Shown: positions 51,076-59,362 of the stretch, one piece after another
Layout: every line of letters starts with the position of its first letter
How positions within the stretch are numbered: the stretch's first letter is position 1
Origin: Streptomyces sp. NBC_00234
Lineage (GTDB): Bacteria > Actinomycetota > Actinomycetes > Streptomycetales > Streptomycetaceae
Direction: 5' to 3'
DNA length: 64,000 nt
NCBI RefSeq assembly: GCF_036195325.1
Contig: NZ_CP108101.1
Coordinates: forward strand, 1,736,001 to 1,800,000
The notes under the pieces: model-generated
Databases searched by the model: none
Seen by the model: only the letters and a program-made list of their open reading frames with translations
What the model was told of the DNA's origin: nothing
Position numbers and translations under genes: made by a program

Positions 51076-51717
51076 TCAAGTCGCTCGGCGGCGTGGCGCG
51101 TGGGCCCGGTACCGGCTCACCGTCGGATCGCCGTCAATCCAGAAACGCCAGGGCTGGTGCGCACCGTCGCCTCCCACTCCGGTGCGTGGACCACTGCGTA
51201 CCTGGTCGCGAGGTGGCGGGGTGCCGTGGAGGACGTAGAGGGGTGCGGGTGGACCCGCGACCACGTCGTCGCCGTCGAGTCCGCGGTCGATTCCCAGGGC
51301 CGTGGCCAAGCGCGCCGGGCCTTTGGCCAGTTCCCTGTCGTTGCGGGCCGAGAGTCGACGCTTTCGCGCCCACTCCGCGCCGGCCCCGATCGCGCCGGCC
51401 CGCAGCAGGACACCGCTCGCCATGCCTTCCGGACCGCACACCAGATTGAGGCAGTGCCACATGCCGTACGTGAAGTAGACGTAGGCGTGGCCGGGCGGGC
51501 CGAACATGACCTTGTTGCGTGCGGTGCGGCCCCGGAAGGCATGGGACCCCGGGTCGATCCCGCCCGCGTACGCCTCCACCTCGGTGAGGCGAACCTCGAT
51601 GGGGCCGTCCTCCGTGGTGCGGACGAGGGTGCGGCCCAGCAGATCGGGTGCTACGTCCAGGACGGAACGGTCGAAAAAGTCCCGCGTCAGGAGCGCGCGT
51701 TCGATGCCCTCGGTCAT
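51076..51717 (-). CDS. DNA-3-methyladenine glycosylase (AAG/MPG type)
   Basis: Base-excision repair enzyme, 213 residues, the single-domain AAG fold: [40 protein letters not shown] with the catalytic glutamate in [26 protein letters not shown] and [14 protein letters not shown]. It removes alkylated purines. The last ~20 residues are basic and non-conserved. The 3' end is close to the rRNA leader. Confidence 0.94.
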   Translation of the reverse strand: MTEGIERALLTRDFFDRSVLDVAPDLLGRTLVRTTEDGPIEVRLTEVEAYAGGIDPGSHAFRGRTARNKVMFGPPGHAYVYFTYGMWHCLNLVCGPEGMASGVLLRAGAIGAGAEWARKRRLSARNDRELAKGPARLATALGIDRGLDGDDVVAGPPAPLYVLHGTPPPRDQVRSGPRTGVGGDGAHQPWRFWIDGDPTVSRYRAHAPRRRAT

Positions 51718-51804
51718 GGCGTCCGAGGGTACTGGGCCCTCGGGTCCGGGAACCGACTACGGTCGTGGCGCGTATGTAGAGGTCAGGACCAAGAAGGAGT
51801 AAAC

Positions 51805-52587
51805 ATGGGCTTCAAGCGACTGCTCGCGAGCATGGGTGCCGGTGGTGCTTCGGTGGAGACCGAGCTGACCGAGCTGAACGTCGTCCCCGGCGGGGTCGTG
51901 CAGGGCGAGGTGCGGATCCAGGGCGGTTCCGTCGACCAGCAGGTCGAGGGGCTCTCCGTCGGCCTGCAGGCGCGGGTCGAGGTCGAGGGCCAGGACCAGG
52001 AGACGAAGCAGGACATCGAGTTCACCAAGCTGCGTCTGGGCGGGGCCTTCGAGGTGAAGGCCGGTGCGGTCCACGTCGTGCCGTTCGGGCTCGAGATCCC
52101 GTGGGAGACGCCGATCACGATGTTCGGCGGGCAGCACCTGCGCGGAATGAACATCGGTGTGACGACGGAGCTGGAGATCGCCCGCGCGGTGGACTCCGGG
52201 GACCTGGACCCGATCAACGTGCACCCGCTGCCGGCGCAGCAGGCGATCCTGGACGCCTTCGGGCAGCTCGGCTTCGGCTTCCGCAGCGCGGACATGGAGC
52301 GTGGCCACATCCGCGGTACGCGTCAGCGCCTGCCGTTCTACCAGGAGATCGAGTTCGTGCCGCCGCAGCAGTACCGCGGGCTGAACCAGGTCGAGCTGAC
52401 GTTCGTCGCGGACGACCGCGAGATGGACGTCGTGCTGGAGATGGACAAGAAGCCGGGGCTCTTCAGCGAGGGCAGCGACTCGTACCGGACGTTCAAGGTC
52501 GGTCACAACGACTTCCAGGGCACCGACTGGGCGGCGTACCTCAACCAGTGGCTCGCGCAGGTCGGTGGACAGCGCAACTGGCTCTAG
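51805..52587 (+). CDS. spo0M: Spo0M-family sporulation-control protein
   Basis: 260 residues with an arrestin-like all-beta N-terminal two-thirds: GFKRLLASMGAGGASVETEL, VVPGGVVQGEVRIQGGSVDQ, VVPFGLEIPWETPIT, followed by FGQLGFGFRSADMERGHIRG and a C-terminal part FKVGHNDFQGTDWAAYLNQW. Bacillus Spo0M affects the phosphorelay; in Streptomyces its role is not defined. AAGAAGGAG precedes the ATG. The 54-base gap to the PEBP gene suggests co-transcription. Confidence 0.92.
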   Translation: MGFKRLLASMGAGGASVETELTELNVVPGGVVQGEVRIQGGSVDQQVEGLSVGLQARVEVEGQDQETKQDIEFTKLRLGGAFEVKAGAVHVVPFGLEIPWETPITMFGGQHLRGMNIGVTTELEIARAVDSGDLDPINVHPLPAQQAILDAFGQLGFGFRSADMERGHIRGTRQRLPFYQEIEFVPPQQYRGLNQVELTFVADDREMDVVLEMDKKPGLFSEGSDSYRTFKVGHNDFQGTDWAAYLNQWLAQVGGQRNWL

Positions 52588-52641
52588 GGTCGATGGAAGA
52601 CCTGCTGACAGCAGGAGAGCCGACTCAGGAAAGGTGCTGAC

Positions 52642-53175
52642 GTGACGCAGTCGAACAGGGCGCCGTTGCCGCACGACTTCCATCCCGTGGTTCCCACGTT
52701 CACCGTCGTGAGCGAGGACCTGGAGCCGGGGGCCGTGCTCTCGGACGCACAGGTGCTTGCGAAGGGGAACACCTCGCCGCAGCTGCGCTGGGAGGGCTTC
52801 CCGGCGGAGACCGGGAGCTTCGCCGTGACGTGCTTCGATCCGGACGCCCCCACGGGCAGCGGATTCTGGCACTGGGTGCTCTTCGACATCCCCGCGTCGG
52901 TCACGGAACTGCCGGCCGGAGCGGGCAGCGGGACGTTCGAGGGACTGCCCCCGGGTGCCGTCCACGTCCGTAACGACTACGGCTCGAAGGACTTCGGCGG
53001 AGCCGCGCCGCCCGCCGGGGAGAACCACCGCTATGTGTTCACCGTGTACGCGGTGGACAGCGAGAAGCTCGGCGTCGACAGTGCCGTGTCGCCCGCGGTC
53101 GTCGGTTTCAATCTGCGGTTCCACACGCTGGGTCGCGCTCAGCTCGTCGGTGAGTACGAGGCTCCGGCCAGCTGA
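52642..53175 (+). CDS. YbhB/YbcL (PEBP) Raf-kinase-inhibitor-like protein
   Basis: 177 residues, phosphatidylethanolamine-binding-protein fold. Signature motifs: [20 protein letters not shown] (DPDxP and GxHR-like HW), [18 protein letters not shown] and [10 protein letters not shown]. No signal peptide. Family members bind anionic ligands such as phosphorylated groups; no bacterial role is generally proved. GTG start preceded by AAAGGTG. Confidence 0.93.
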   Translation: MTQSNRAPLPHDFHPVVPTFTVVSEDLEPGAVLSDAQVLAKGNTSPQLRWEGFPAETGSFAVTCFDPDAPTGSGFWHWVLFDIPASVTELPAGAGSGTFEGLPPGAVHVRNDYGSKDFGGAAPPAGENHRYVFTVYAVDSEKLGVDSAVSPAVVGFNLRFHTLGRAQLVGEYEAPAS

Positions 53176-53193
53176 AAAGTTCCTCCGCTGTTT

Positions 53194-53236
53194 GCCCTGC
53201 CCTGGTCTTGGAGAGATCAGGGCAGGGCATTTTTTA
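53194..53236 (+). terminator. Intrinsic terminator after the Spo0M-PEBP pair
   Basis: 14-bp stem GCCCTGCCCTGGTC/GATCAGGGCAGGGC with one wobble pair, directly followed by ATTTTTTATTG. Confidence 0.95.
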
Positions 53237-53317
53237 TTGCGTTGTCCATCACGGCCCGCCCAGCCAGAGTTGATCCGGGCCTGCCAGGGGGCGGGCGGCA
53301 CACGGGAGGTGGGCGAG

Positions 53318-53824
53318 ATGCGGGACACGCTGGTACTGAATGCGAGCTTCGAGCCGTTGTCGACGGTGACTCTCAACCGTGCGGTGGTGCTGATCCTCAC
53401 GGACAAGGCCGTCGTCGAGCAGTCGCATCCCGACCTCCGTATGCGTGGTGCCGATGTCGACATTCCGGTGCCGCGGGTGATCAGGCTCTGCAGGTACGTA
53501 CGGGTGCCGTTCCGAAGACAGGCCCCGTGGTCCAGAAGGGGTGTCCTCATACGGGACCAGCACCGGTGCGCGTACTGCGGGCGCAGGGCGAGCACCGTCG
53601 ACCACGTGGTGCCGCGTGCGCAGGGGGGTCAGGACTCGTGGCTGAACACGGTGGCGTCGTGCGCCGAGGACAACCACCGCAAGGCGGCCAGGACGCCGGA
53701 GCAGGCGGGGATGCCGCTGCTGCGGCAGCCGTTCGTACCGTCGCCCGCGGAGGCGATGCTGCTGGCGCTGGGGGCCGGTGACCGGTCGGCGCTGCCCGAG
53801 TGGCTGGACCGCTCCGCGGCGTAG
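53318..53824 (+). CDS. HNH endonuclease family protein
   Basis: 168 residues. N-terminal MRDTLVLNASFEPLSTVTLN is characteristic of a widespread actinobacterial HNH subfamily; the HNH core has CAYCGRRASTVDHVVPRAQG and SWLNTVASCAEDNHRKA, with the paired cysteines and DHV/N/H residues present. Possibly a DNA repair or structure-specific nuclease; no methylase or restriction partner is nearby, so it is not part of a restriction system here. ATG with GGGAGGTG upstream. Confidence 0.9.
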   Translation: MRDTLVLNASFEPLSTVTLNRAVVLILTDKAVVEQSHPDLRMRGADVDIPVPRVIRLCRYVRVPFRRQAPWSRRGVLIRDQHRCAYCGRRASTVDHVVPRAQGGQDSWLNTVASCAEDNHRKAARTPEQAGMPLLRQPFVPSPAEAMLLALGAGDRSALPEWLDRSAA

Positions 53825-53848
53825 TGCGACCAGGCCCATTGACGTAGG

Positions 53849-53880
53849 GGAAGCCCGTCTCCGAGGGGAGGCGGGCTTCC
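53849..53880. terminator. Bidirectional terminator
   Basis: Stem GGAAGCCCGTCTCC/GGAGGCGGGCTTCC with one G-T pair and a short loop, between convergent HNH and TauE/SafE genes. Confidence 0.75.
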
Positions 53881-53885
53881 GTTCG

Positions 53886-54653
53886 TCAGCGGAGGAGCAG
53901 CTGGACGATCGCGGCCGTGCCCACCACCACGATGAAGGCGCGGAGGAAGGTGGGGCTGAGGCGGCGGCCCACCTTGGCGCCGATCTGGCCTCCCAGGGCG
54001 GAGCCGACGGCGATGAGGACGACGGCCGTCCAGTCGAAGTCGGCGACGAAGAGGAAGAAGAGCGCCGCGATGCTGTTGACGACTGCGGCGAGGACGTTCT
54101 TGACGGCGTTCAGGCGCTGCATGGTGTCGTCGAGCAGCATGCCCATCAGGGAGAGATAGATGATGCCCTGGGCTGCTGTGAAGTAGCCCCCGTAGACGCT
54201 GGCGAGGGTCAGGCCGACGAAGAGGGACGGTCCTCCGTCGGGGTGGGGTTGTGTGCCGTTGCGGGCGCGCCGGCGCTGGACGGCTTTGCTGATGCGGGGT
54301 TGCAGGATGACCAGCACGAGGGCGAGCGCGACCAGGACCGGGACGATCGTCTCGAACGCCGTGGAGGGCAGGGCCAGGAGGAGCGTGGCGCCCGTGAGGC
54401 CGCCGATGGCGGCGCCGACGCTGAGTTTCAGTACGCGGCGGCGCTGTCCCACGAGCTCCTGGCGGTAGCCGATCGCGCCGCTGATGGAGCCGGGGATCAG
54501 GCCGAGGGCGTTGGAGACGGTGGCGGTCACGGGTGGCAGGCCCGTGGCGAGCAGGACGGGGAAGGTGATCAACGTGCCCGAGCCGACGATCGTGTTGATC
54601 GTGCCCGCGCCGACACCCGCCGCGAAGATCGCGAGGATTTCCCAGATGGACAA
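53886..54653 (-). CDS. TauE/SafE family sulfite-exporter-like permease
   Basis: 255 residues, seven or eight membrane helices in two internal halves: ILAIFAAGVGAGTINTIVGS, GTLITFPVLLATGLPPVTAT with the N-terminal glycine-rich pattern, and later SVYGGYFTAAQGIIYLSLMG and VLIAVGSALGGQIGAKVGRR. Family members export sulfite or organosulfonates; specificity cannot be told. TTG at 54653 is proposed because GAAGGAG lies exactly six bases upstream; ATG at 54659 would have no spacing. Confidence 0.9.
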   Translation of the reverse strand: MSIWEILAIFAAGVGAGTINTIVGSGTLITFPVLLATGLPPVTATVSNALGLIPGSISGAIGYRQELVGQRRRVLKLSVGAAIGGLTGATLLLALPSTAFETIVPVLVALALVLVILQPRISKAVQRRRARNGTQPHPDGGPSLFVGLTLASVYGGYFTAAQGIIYLSLMGMLLDDTMQRLNAVKNVLAAVVNSIAALFFLFVADFDWTAVVLIAVGSALGGQIGAKVGRRLSPTFLRAFIVVVGTAAIVQLLLR

Positions 54654-54737
54654 GGCCATCTCCTTCGATGGTCAGTGATGCCTCCCCGCCATGAAGGTCG
54701 AGGGGCCGCACTGATCATGCACGAAGGTGGATCTCCG

Positions 54738-55676
54738 TCAGCCGACGGGGGGTTCCTCGCGGCGCTCCTTGCCGGTGTTGCCGGTGTTGAAGCCCGGGGC
54801 GCCGCCGCCGAGGTTGCCGAAGGCCCCGCTGAGGCCCTTGAGCGCGTCGCCGATCTCGCTGGGCACGATCCAGAGCTTGTTGGCGTCGCCCTCGGCGATC
54901 TTCGGGAGCATCTGGAGGTACTGGTACGAGAGGAGCTTCTGGTCCGGGTCGCCGGCGTGGATGGCCTCGAACACCGTACGGATGGCCTGGGACTCGCCCT
55001 CGGCGCGCAGGGCGGATGCCTTGGCCTCGCCCTCGGCGCGCAGGATCGCGGACTGCTTCTCGCCCTCGGCGGTGAGGATCGCGGACTGCCTGATGCCCTC
55101 GGCGGTGAGGATCGCGGCGCGCTTGTCGCGGTCGGCGCGCATCTGCTTCTCCATCGAGTCCTGGATGGAGGTGGGCGGCTCGATGGCCTTGAGCTCGACG
55201 CGATTGACGCGGATGCCCCACTTGCCGGTGGCTTCGTCGAGGACGCCGCGCAGGGCCGCGTTGATCTCCTCGCGGGAGGTGAGGGTCCGCTCCAGGTCCA
55301 TGCCACCGATGATGTTGCGGAGGGTGGTGACGGTGAGCTGCTCGATCGCCTGGATGTAGCTGGCGACCTCGTAGGTCGCGGCGCGGGCGTCGGTCACCTG
55401 GTAGTAGATGACGGTGTCGATGTTGACGACCAGGTTGTCCTGGGTGATCACCGGCTGGGGCGGGAAGGGCACGACCTGTTCGCGGAGGTCGATCCGGTTA
55501 CGGATCGAGTCGATGAACGGGACGACGATGTTCAGCCCGGCGTTGAGGGTGCGCGTGTAGCGGCCGAAGCGCTCGACGATGGCGGCACTGGCCTGCGGGA
55601 TGACCTGGATCGTCTTGATCAGGGCGATGAAGACGAGCACCACCAGAATGATCAGGACGATGATGATCGGTTGCAT
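54738..55676 (-). CDS. SPFH/band-7 (stomatin-like) membrane protein
   Basis: 312 residues. N-terminal membrane anchor (IIIVLIILVVLVFIALIKTI), band-7 domain VIPQASAAIVERFGRYTRTL to ~residue 190, then a helical stretch with four AEG repeats (ILTAEGEKQSAILRAEGEAK) and a glycine-rich tail. Forms oligomeric membrane platforms, usually with an NfeD partner: the NfeD gene is the upstream neighbour. Role is probably in membrane microdomains. Confidence 0.93.
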   Translation of the reverse strand: MQPIIIVLIILVVLVFIALIKTIQVIPQASAAIVERFGRYTRTLNAGLNIVVPFIDSIRNRIDLREQVVPFPPQPVITQDNLVVNIDTVIYYQVTDARAATYEVASYIQAIEQLTVTTLRNIIGGMDLERTLTSREEINAALRGVLDEATGKWGIRVNRVELKAIEPPTSIQDSMEKQMRADRDKRAAILTAEGIRQSAILTAEGEKQSAILRAEGEAKASALRAEGESQAIRTVFEAIHAGDPDQKLLSYQYLQMLPKIAEGDANKLWIVPSEIGDALKGLSGAFGNLGGGAPGFNTGNTGKERREEPPVG

Positions 55677-55804
55677 CGTGTGCCTCGTGCCCTTCGGTTG
55701 CCGACGGATCGCGGTGATCGTGGTCGAGATCTCATGACTGTCGAATTCTCATGATGATCGACATCGAGTCTGGCAGAACACGGCCTGCCGTGTGCGCAGT
55801 TCGC

Positions 55805-56233
55805 TCACATGACGACGGCGGTGGCACCGTCGATGTCGACGACATCGACCTGTTCGCCGGGTTCGAAGACCTGGCCGCTGTCGAGTGTCCGGGCGGACCA
55901 GACCTCGCCGGCCAGCTTGATGCGCCCGCCGCTGCCGTCGACCCTTTCCAGCACGGTGGCCTGACGGCCTTTCAGGGCGTCGATGCCCGTCGCGTGCGGA
56001 GGGCGGTCGCCGCGATGCCGGGCGGCGATCGGGCGCACGACGGCGATCAGCGCCACGGATACCGCGACGAAGACCAGCACTTGGGCCACGATGCCGCCGC
56101 CGAGGGCCGCGACGATCGCCGCGGAGACGGCCCCGACGGCGAACATTCCGAATTCGGGCATCGCTGTGAGGACCAGCGGGATGCCCAGTCCCACGGCTCC
56201 GATCAGCCACCACACCCACGCGTCGATTTCCAC
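55805..56233 (-). CDS. NfeD family membrane protein
   Basis: 142 residues. Two or three N-terminal helices (WWLIGAVGLGIPLVLTAMP, GAVSAAIVAALGGGIVAQVL) and a C-terminal OB-fold domain (LKGRQATVLERVDGSGGRIK, LAGEVWSARTLDSGQVFEPG). The short form, lacking the N-terminal protease domain, typically assembles with SPFH proteins, as the downstream gene suggests (128-base gap). Confidence 0.92.
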   Translation of the reverse strand: MEIDAWVWWLIGAVGLGIPLVLTAMPEFGMFAVGAVSAAIVAALGGGIVAQVLVFVAVSVALIAVVRPIAARHRGDRPPHATGIDALKGRQATVLERVDGSGGRIKLAGEVWSARTLDSGQVFEPGEQVDVVDIDGATAVVM

Positions 56234-56311
56234 GTCGTCATCGTAGGACCGCGAGTGCCCTCGCCGACAGGGCGCAGGCGGACGGCTGTAGTTGACGGAG
56301 CGTCAGAGACC

Positions 56312-57109
56312 TTAGGAGAGAGGCAGCCCGTGGGCCGTGTAGCGGTCGCCGGTGTGCTCGACGACGAGCGGCAGACCGAAGCAGAGGGAGAGGTTGCGGG
56401 AGCTGAGCTCGGTCTCCATGGGGCCCGCCGCGAGGACCTTGCCCTGCCGGATCATCAGGACGTGGGTGAAGCCGGGCGCGATCTCCTCGACATGGTGGGT
56501 GACCATGATCATGGAGGGTGCGAACGGGTCGCGGGCGAGGCGGCCGAGGCGGCGGACCAGGTCTTCGCGGCCTCCGAGGTCGAGGCCCGCGGCGGGCTCG
56601 TCGAGAAGGAGGAGCTCCGGGTCGGTCATCATCGCGCGGGCGATCAGAGTGCGCTTGCGCTCGCCCTCGGAGAGCGTGCCGAACTTGCGGTCCAGGAACT
56701 CGGTCATGCCGAGCCGGTCGAGGAAGGCGCGGGCGCGGTCCTCGTCGACGGCGTCGTAGTTCTCGTGCCAGGTGGCGGTCATGCCGTACGCGGCGGTGAG
56801 GACCGTCTGCAGCACGGTCTGGCGCTTGGGCAGCTTCTCGGCCATGGCCACGCCCGCGATGCCGATGCGGGGGCGGAGGTCGAACACGTCCGTGCCGACG
56901 CCGCCGAGCTGCTCGCCGAGGACCTTGGCGGTGCCGGAGCTGGGGAAGAGGTAGCTGGACGCGATGTTGAGGAGGGTGGTCTTGCCGGCGCCGTTCGGTC
57001 CGAGGATGACCCAGCGCTCACCCTCCTTGACCGACCAGGAGACGTCTTCCACCAGAGCGCGTCCGTCGCGGACCACGGATACGTCCACCAGCTCCAGTAC
57101 ATCGCTCAT
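56312..57109 (-). CDS. ABC transporter ATP-binding protein
   Basis: 265 residues, single nucleotide-binding domain: WVILGPNGAGKTTLLNIASS (Walker A), LSEGERKRTLIARAMM (variant signature), LLLLDEPAAGLDLGGREDLV (Walker B) and the H-loop in VTHHVEEI. There is no permease next to it. The LSEGERKR signature and lack of partner resemble ModF/YchF-type soluble or orphan ATPases; transported substrate unknown. Confidence 0.9.
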   Translation of the reverse strand: MSDVLELVDVSVVRDGRALVEDVSWSVKEGERWVILGPNGAGKTTLLNIASSYLFPSSGTAKVLGEQLGGVGTDVFDLRPRIGIAGVAMAEKLPKRQTVLQTVLTAAYGMTATWHENYDAVDEDRARAFLDRLGMTEFLDRKFGTLSEGERKRTLIARAMMTDPELLLLDEPAAGLDLGGREDLVRRLGRLARDPFAPSMIMVTHHVEEIAPGFTHVLMIRQGKVLAAGPMETELSSRNLSLCFGLPLVVEHTGDRYTAHGLPLS

Positions 57110-57242
57110 GAGCGCGTTGTCTCCCCATGCAGTCTCGAGATCGTCGCGTGCCTGTAGGCACAGCTCCCAGGGAAAACCTACGCCACCCCGCGAGTGCTTC
57201 AGGCGCTGGGCCGGTGTGACGACGGGCCGGGCCCTGATTCCC

Positions 57243-57248
57243 TAGGCT
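57243..57248 (+). promoter_or_regulatory. Candidate -10 box of a leaderless transcript
   Basis: TAGGCT six bases upstream of the ATG at 57255, without a ribosome site. Confidence 0.4.
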
Positions 57249-57254
57249 GTCGCC

Positions 57255-58043
57255 ATGCTTTCGGAACCACGCTCAGGGCTCTTCGCTGCCTGGGGAAACG
57301 CGCTCGTGGCGGGACTCGTATCACCGGATGATGCGGCGCTCGCGATTGTCGGGGAGGACGCGGTGCACCGCGTGGAGGGGGTGCCCGGGGAGGCGGGACC
57401 GGTCGGACTGACGCTGGCGCTCGGGCGGCTGCGGGCGCTGGGGGCCACCGGCTTCCGGGTCGCACTGCCGGTGTCCGGGCACCCTCTGGGGCTCAGCGGG
57501 CCTCCGGAGTTCAACGCGCGGGCGCTGGAGGCGGAGGAGGCCGTGGTGGCTTCCGGGGTGCCGTACGGGCTCGTGCCGGAGGTACGCGAGGCGGGGCCCG
57601 CGGGTGATCTGCACGTCGAGGTGGTGTGGAGCTGTCTGCCGGTACGGGAGGCGCCGCCCGCCGATGTGCCGTCGCTGAGCGAGGCGGAACGGGAGCTCGC
57701 GGAGGCACTGCGGGATGCGACGGCCGTGCTGGCCCGGCTGGACGTGGCCGGGTCCGGGCCGGTGGCCGAGGCCGCGGTGGACGCGTACCGGGCGCGGGCC
57801 GAGCGGGGGCGCGAGGTGCTGGCGCCGGGGTACCCGCCGCGGGCGGTACGGGTGCTGGAGCTGGCTCAGCGGGTCGGGCTGCTGGTCTCGGTGGCGCACG
57901 AGAACGGGCCCGGCGGTGCGGTGACGGCTTCGGAGATCGCGGCTCGGGGTGAGGCGCTGAGGCCGGTGGAGCGGGTGGCCCGGCGGGCGCAGGTCGCCGC
58001 GTACAACGCGTATGTGGAGGAGGGCGAGAGGGGGCGGCGGTAG
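57255..58043 (+). CDS. Conserved hypothetical protein
   Basis: 262 residues, Ala/Val/Leu/Glu-rich and soluble. The N-terminal half (WGNALVAGLVSPDDAALAIV, LTLALGRLRALGATGFRVAL) alternates strands and helices; the C-terminal half is alpha-helical (EAERELAEALRDATAVLARL). No named family recognised. It has a leaderless-type start. Neighbours on both sides are transcribed away from it, so it is a single-gene unit. Confidence 0.7.
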   Translation: MLSEPRSGLFAAWGNALVAGLVSPDDAALAIVGEDAVHRVEGVPGEAGPVGLTLALGRLRALGATGFRVALPVSGHPLGLSGPPEFNARALEAEEAVVASGVPYGLVPEVREAGPAGDLHVEVVWSCLPVREAPPADVPSLSEAERELAEALRDATAVLARLDVAGSGPVAEAAVDAYRARAERGREVLAPGYPPRAVRVLELAQRVGLLVSVAHENGPGGAVTASEIAARGEALRPVERVARRAQVAAYNAYVEEGERGRR

Positions 58044-58095
58044 TCGCGGGGCGCGGTGAGCGGGGCGGGGGGGTGCCCGTGCCCGGGGCCGCTGT

Positions 58096-58174
58096 GTCCT
58101 CAATCGCCGGACGGGCTTGATTTCGGGGCGCCGGTCCTGGTGCGAGGGTTCCGTCCTCAAGCGCCGGACGGGCT
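58096..58174. repeat. Two copies of the dispersed 22-bp motif
   Basis: GTCCTCAA(T/G)CGCCGGACGG plus GCT at 58096-58117 and 58153-58174; a third copy in opposite orientation is at 13218-13239. Confidence 0.75.
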
Positions 58175-58266
58175 TGGGTGTGACGGGCCGACTCGGGTGT
58201 GACGGGCCGGCTTCAGTGTGACGGGCCTGCTTCAGTGTGACGGGCCAGCTTGGGTGTGACGGGTGG
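58172..58266. repeat. 19-bp tandem repeat, five copies
   Basis: Degenerate unit GCTTGGGTGTGACGGGCCG repeated head-to-tail from 58172 (units at 58172, 58191, 58210, 58229 and 58248). Located between the conserved hypothetical gene and the chaplin gene; the last copy differs most. Confidence 0.85.
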
Positions 58267-58322
58267 GGTTGGCCGGGCGGGCCCGGGGAACGGGGCCCGC
58301 CCGGTCGTGCGACCGGGGTCGG

Positions 58323-58571
58323 TCAGTGGTTCAGGCCGAAGTTGCCGAAGGCCGGGTTGAGCAGGCCGATCACGTTGACGGTGTTGCCCACCACGTTCAC
58401 GGGGATGTGCACCGGGACCTGGACGACGTTGCCCGAGCCGACACCCGGGGAGTTGACGGCCGTGCCGTGGGCGCCCGCGCCATGACCGGTGGCGGAGGCA
58501 GCACCGGCACCGGCGGCGATGATTCCACCGGCGATCATGGTGACGGCAGCGGCCTTCTTGAGGTTCTTCAC
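58323..58571 (-). CDS. chpE: Short chaplin, ChpE type
   Basis: Secreted amyloid-forming surface protein of 82 residues. Signal peptide VKNLKKAAAVTMIAGGIIAA... ending ASA; the mature part has a single chaplin domain (SPGVGSGNVVQVPVHIPVNV, then NTVNVIGLLNPAFGNFGLNH). It has no cysteine, as in ChpE and unlike other short chaplins. Chaplins coat aerial hyphae and lower surface tension. GTG at 58571 with AGAGGAG six bases upstream. The longer upstream frame is not credible. Confidence 0.93.
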   Translation of the reverse strand: MKNLKKAAAVTMIAGGIIAAGAGAASATGHGAGAHGTAVNSPGVGSGNVVQVPVHIPVNVVGNTVNVIGLLNPAFGNFGLNH

Positions 58572-58717
58572 TTCAGGCTCCTCTTGGAAACGCTGCGGCC
58601 AGCCGCCGCAGCACGCCATGGAGAACGCCTCGGCGCCCGACAGGATGCGCCGTGTGGGTGACATACACCCGACAGTATGAATCTTCGTGCGGAGCGAGAC
58701 GGTCCGCTTTAGTCCGC

Positions 58718-59362
58718 TCAGCCGGCCGCACCGTGCCTGACGGCCCACAATGCCGCCTGGGTGCGGTCCGCCAGGTCCAGCTTCATAAGGATGTTCGACA
58801 CGTGGGTCTTGACCGTCTTCTCCGAGAGGACCAGCGCCCTGGCGATCTCCCGGTTGGAGCGGCCGTCCGCGATCAGGCCGAGCACTTCACGTTCCCGTTC
58901 GGTGAGGGTGCTCCCGCGGCCCGTACCGCTGCCCGCGTCGTCCTGGGCCAGGAGGGCCCCGGCCACCTCGGGCTGGAGCAGTACGTGACCGGCGTGGACC
59001 GAGCGGATGGCTCCGGCCAGGGCGTCCGGGTCGACGTCCTTGTACACGTAACCGGAGGCTCCGGCGCGCAGTGCCGGGACGACCGTGCGCTGTTCGGTGA
59101 AGCTGGTGACGATCAGCACCTTGGCCGGATTGGCCAGCTCGCGGAGTTTGCGCAGGGCCTCGATGCCGTCCGTGCCGGGCATCTTGATGTCCATCAGGAC
59201 GACGTCGGGGCGCAGCTCCTCGGTGCGGGCGACGCCCTCGGCGCCGTCCGCGGCCTCTCCGACGACCTCTATGTCGTCCTGGACCTCCAGGAACGTGCGC
59301 AGCCCCCGGCGTACCACCTGGTGGTCGTCGACCAGCAGCACCTTGATGGTCTTGTCAGCCAC
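58718..59362 (-). CDS. NarL/LuxR-family response regulator
   Basis: 214 residues. Receiver domain with DDHQVVRRGLRTFL, phospho-acceptor aspartate in VVLMDIKMPGTDG, and KD at KDVDPDA; linker rich in Gly; LuxR helix-turn-helix LTEREREVLGLIADGRSNRE and VSNILMKLDLADRTQAAL. GTG at 59362 has GGAGGTG four bases upstream and overlaps the kinase stop by eight bases. Cognate of the kinase at 59355; the chaplin gene just downstream is a possible target or simply a neighbour. Confidence 0.94.
   Translation of the reverse strand: MADKTIKVLLVDDHQVVRRGLRTFLEVQDDIEVVGEAADGAEGVARTEELRPDVVLMDIKMPGTDGIEALRKLRELANPAKVLIVTSFTEQRTVVPALRAGASGYVYKDVDPDALAGAIRSVHAGHVLLQPEVAGALLAQDDAGSGTGRGSTLTEREREVLGLIADGRSNREIARALVLSEKTVKTHVSNILMKLDLADRTQAALWAVRHGAAG

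Noticed and set aside
51757..53595. 612-residue minus-strand frame opposite Spo0M and PEBP
   Set aside because: Antisense shadow; the plus-strand genes have ribosome sites and family motifs.
53318..53824. Restriction-modification system based on the HNH gene
   Set aside because: No methyltransferase or specificity gene lies nearby, and the protein matches a solitary housekeeping HNH subfamily.
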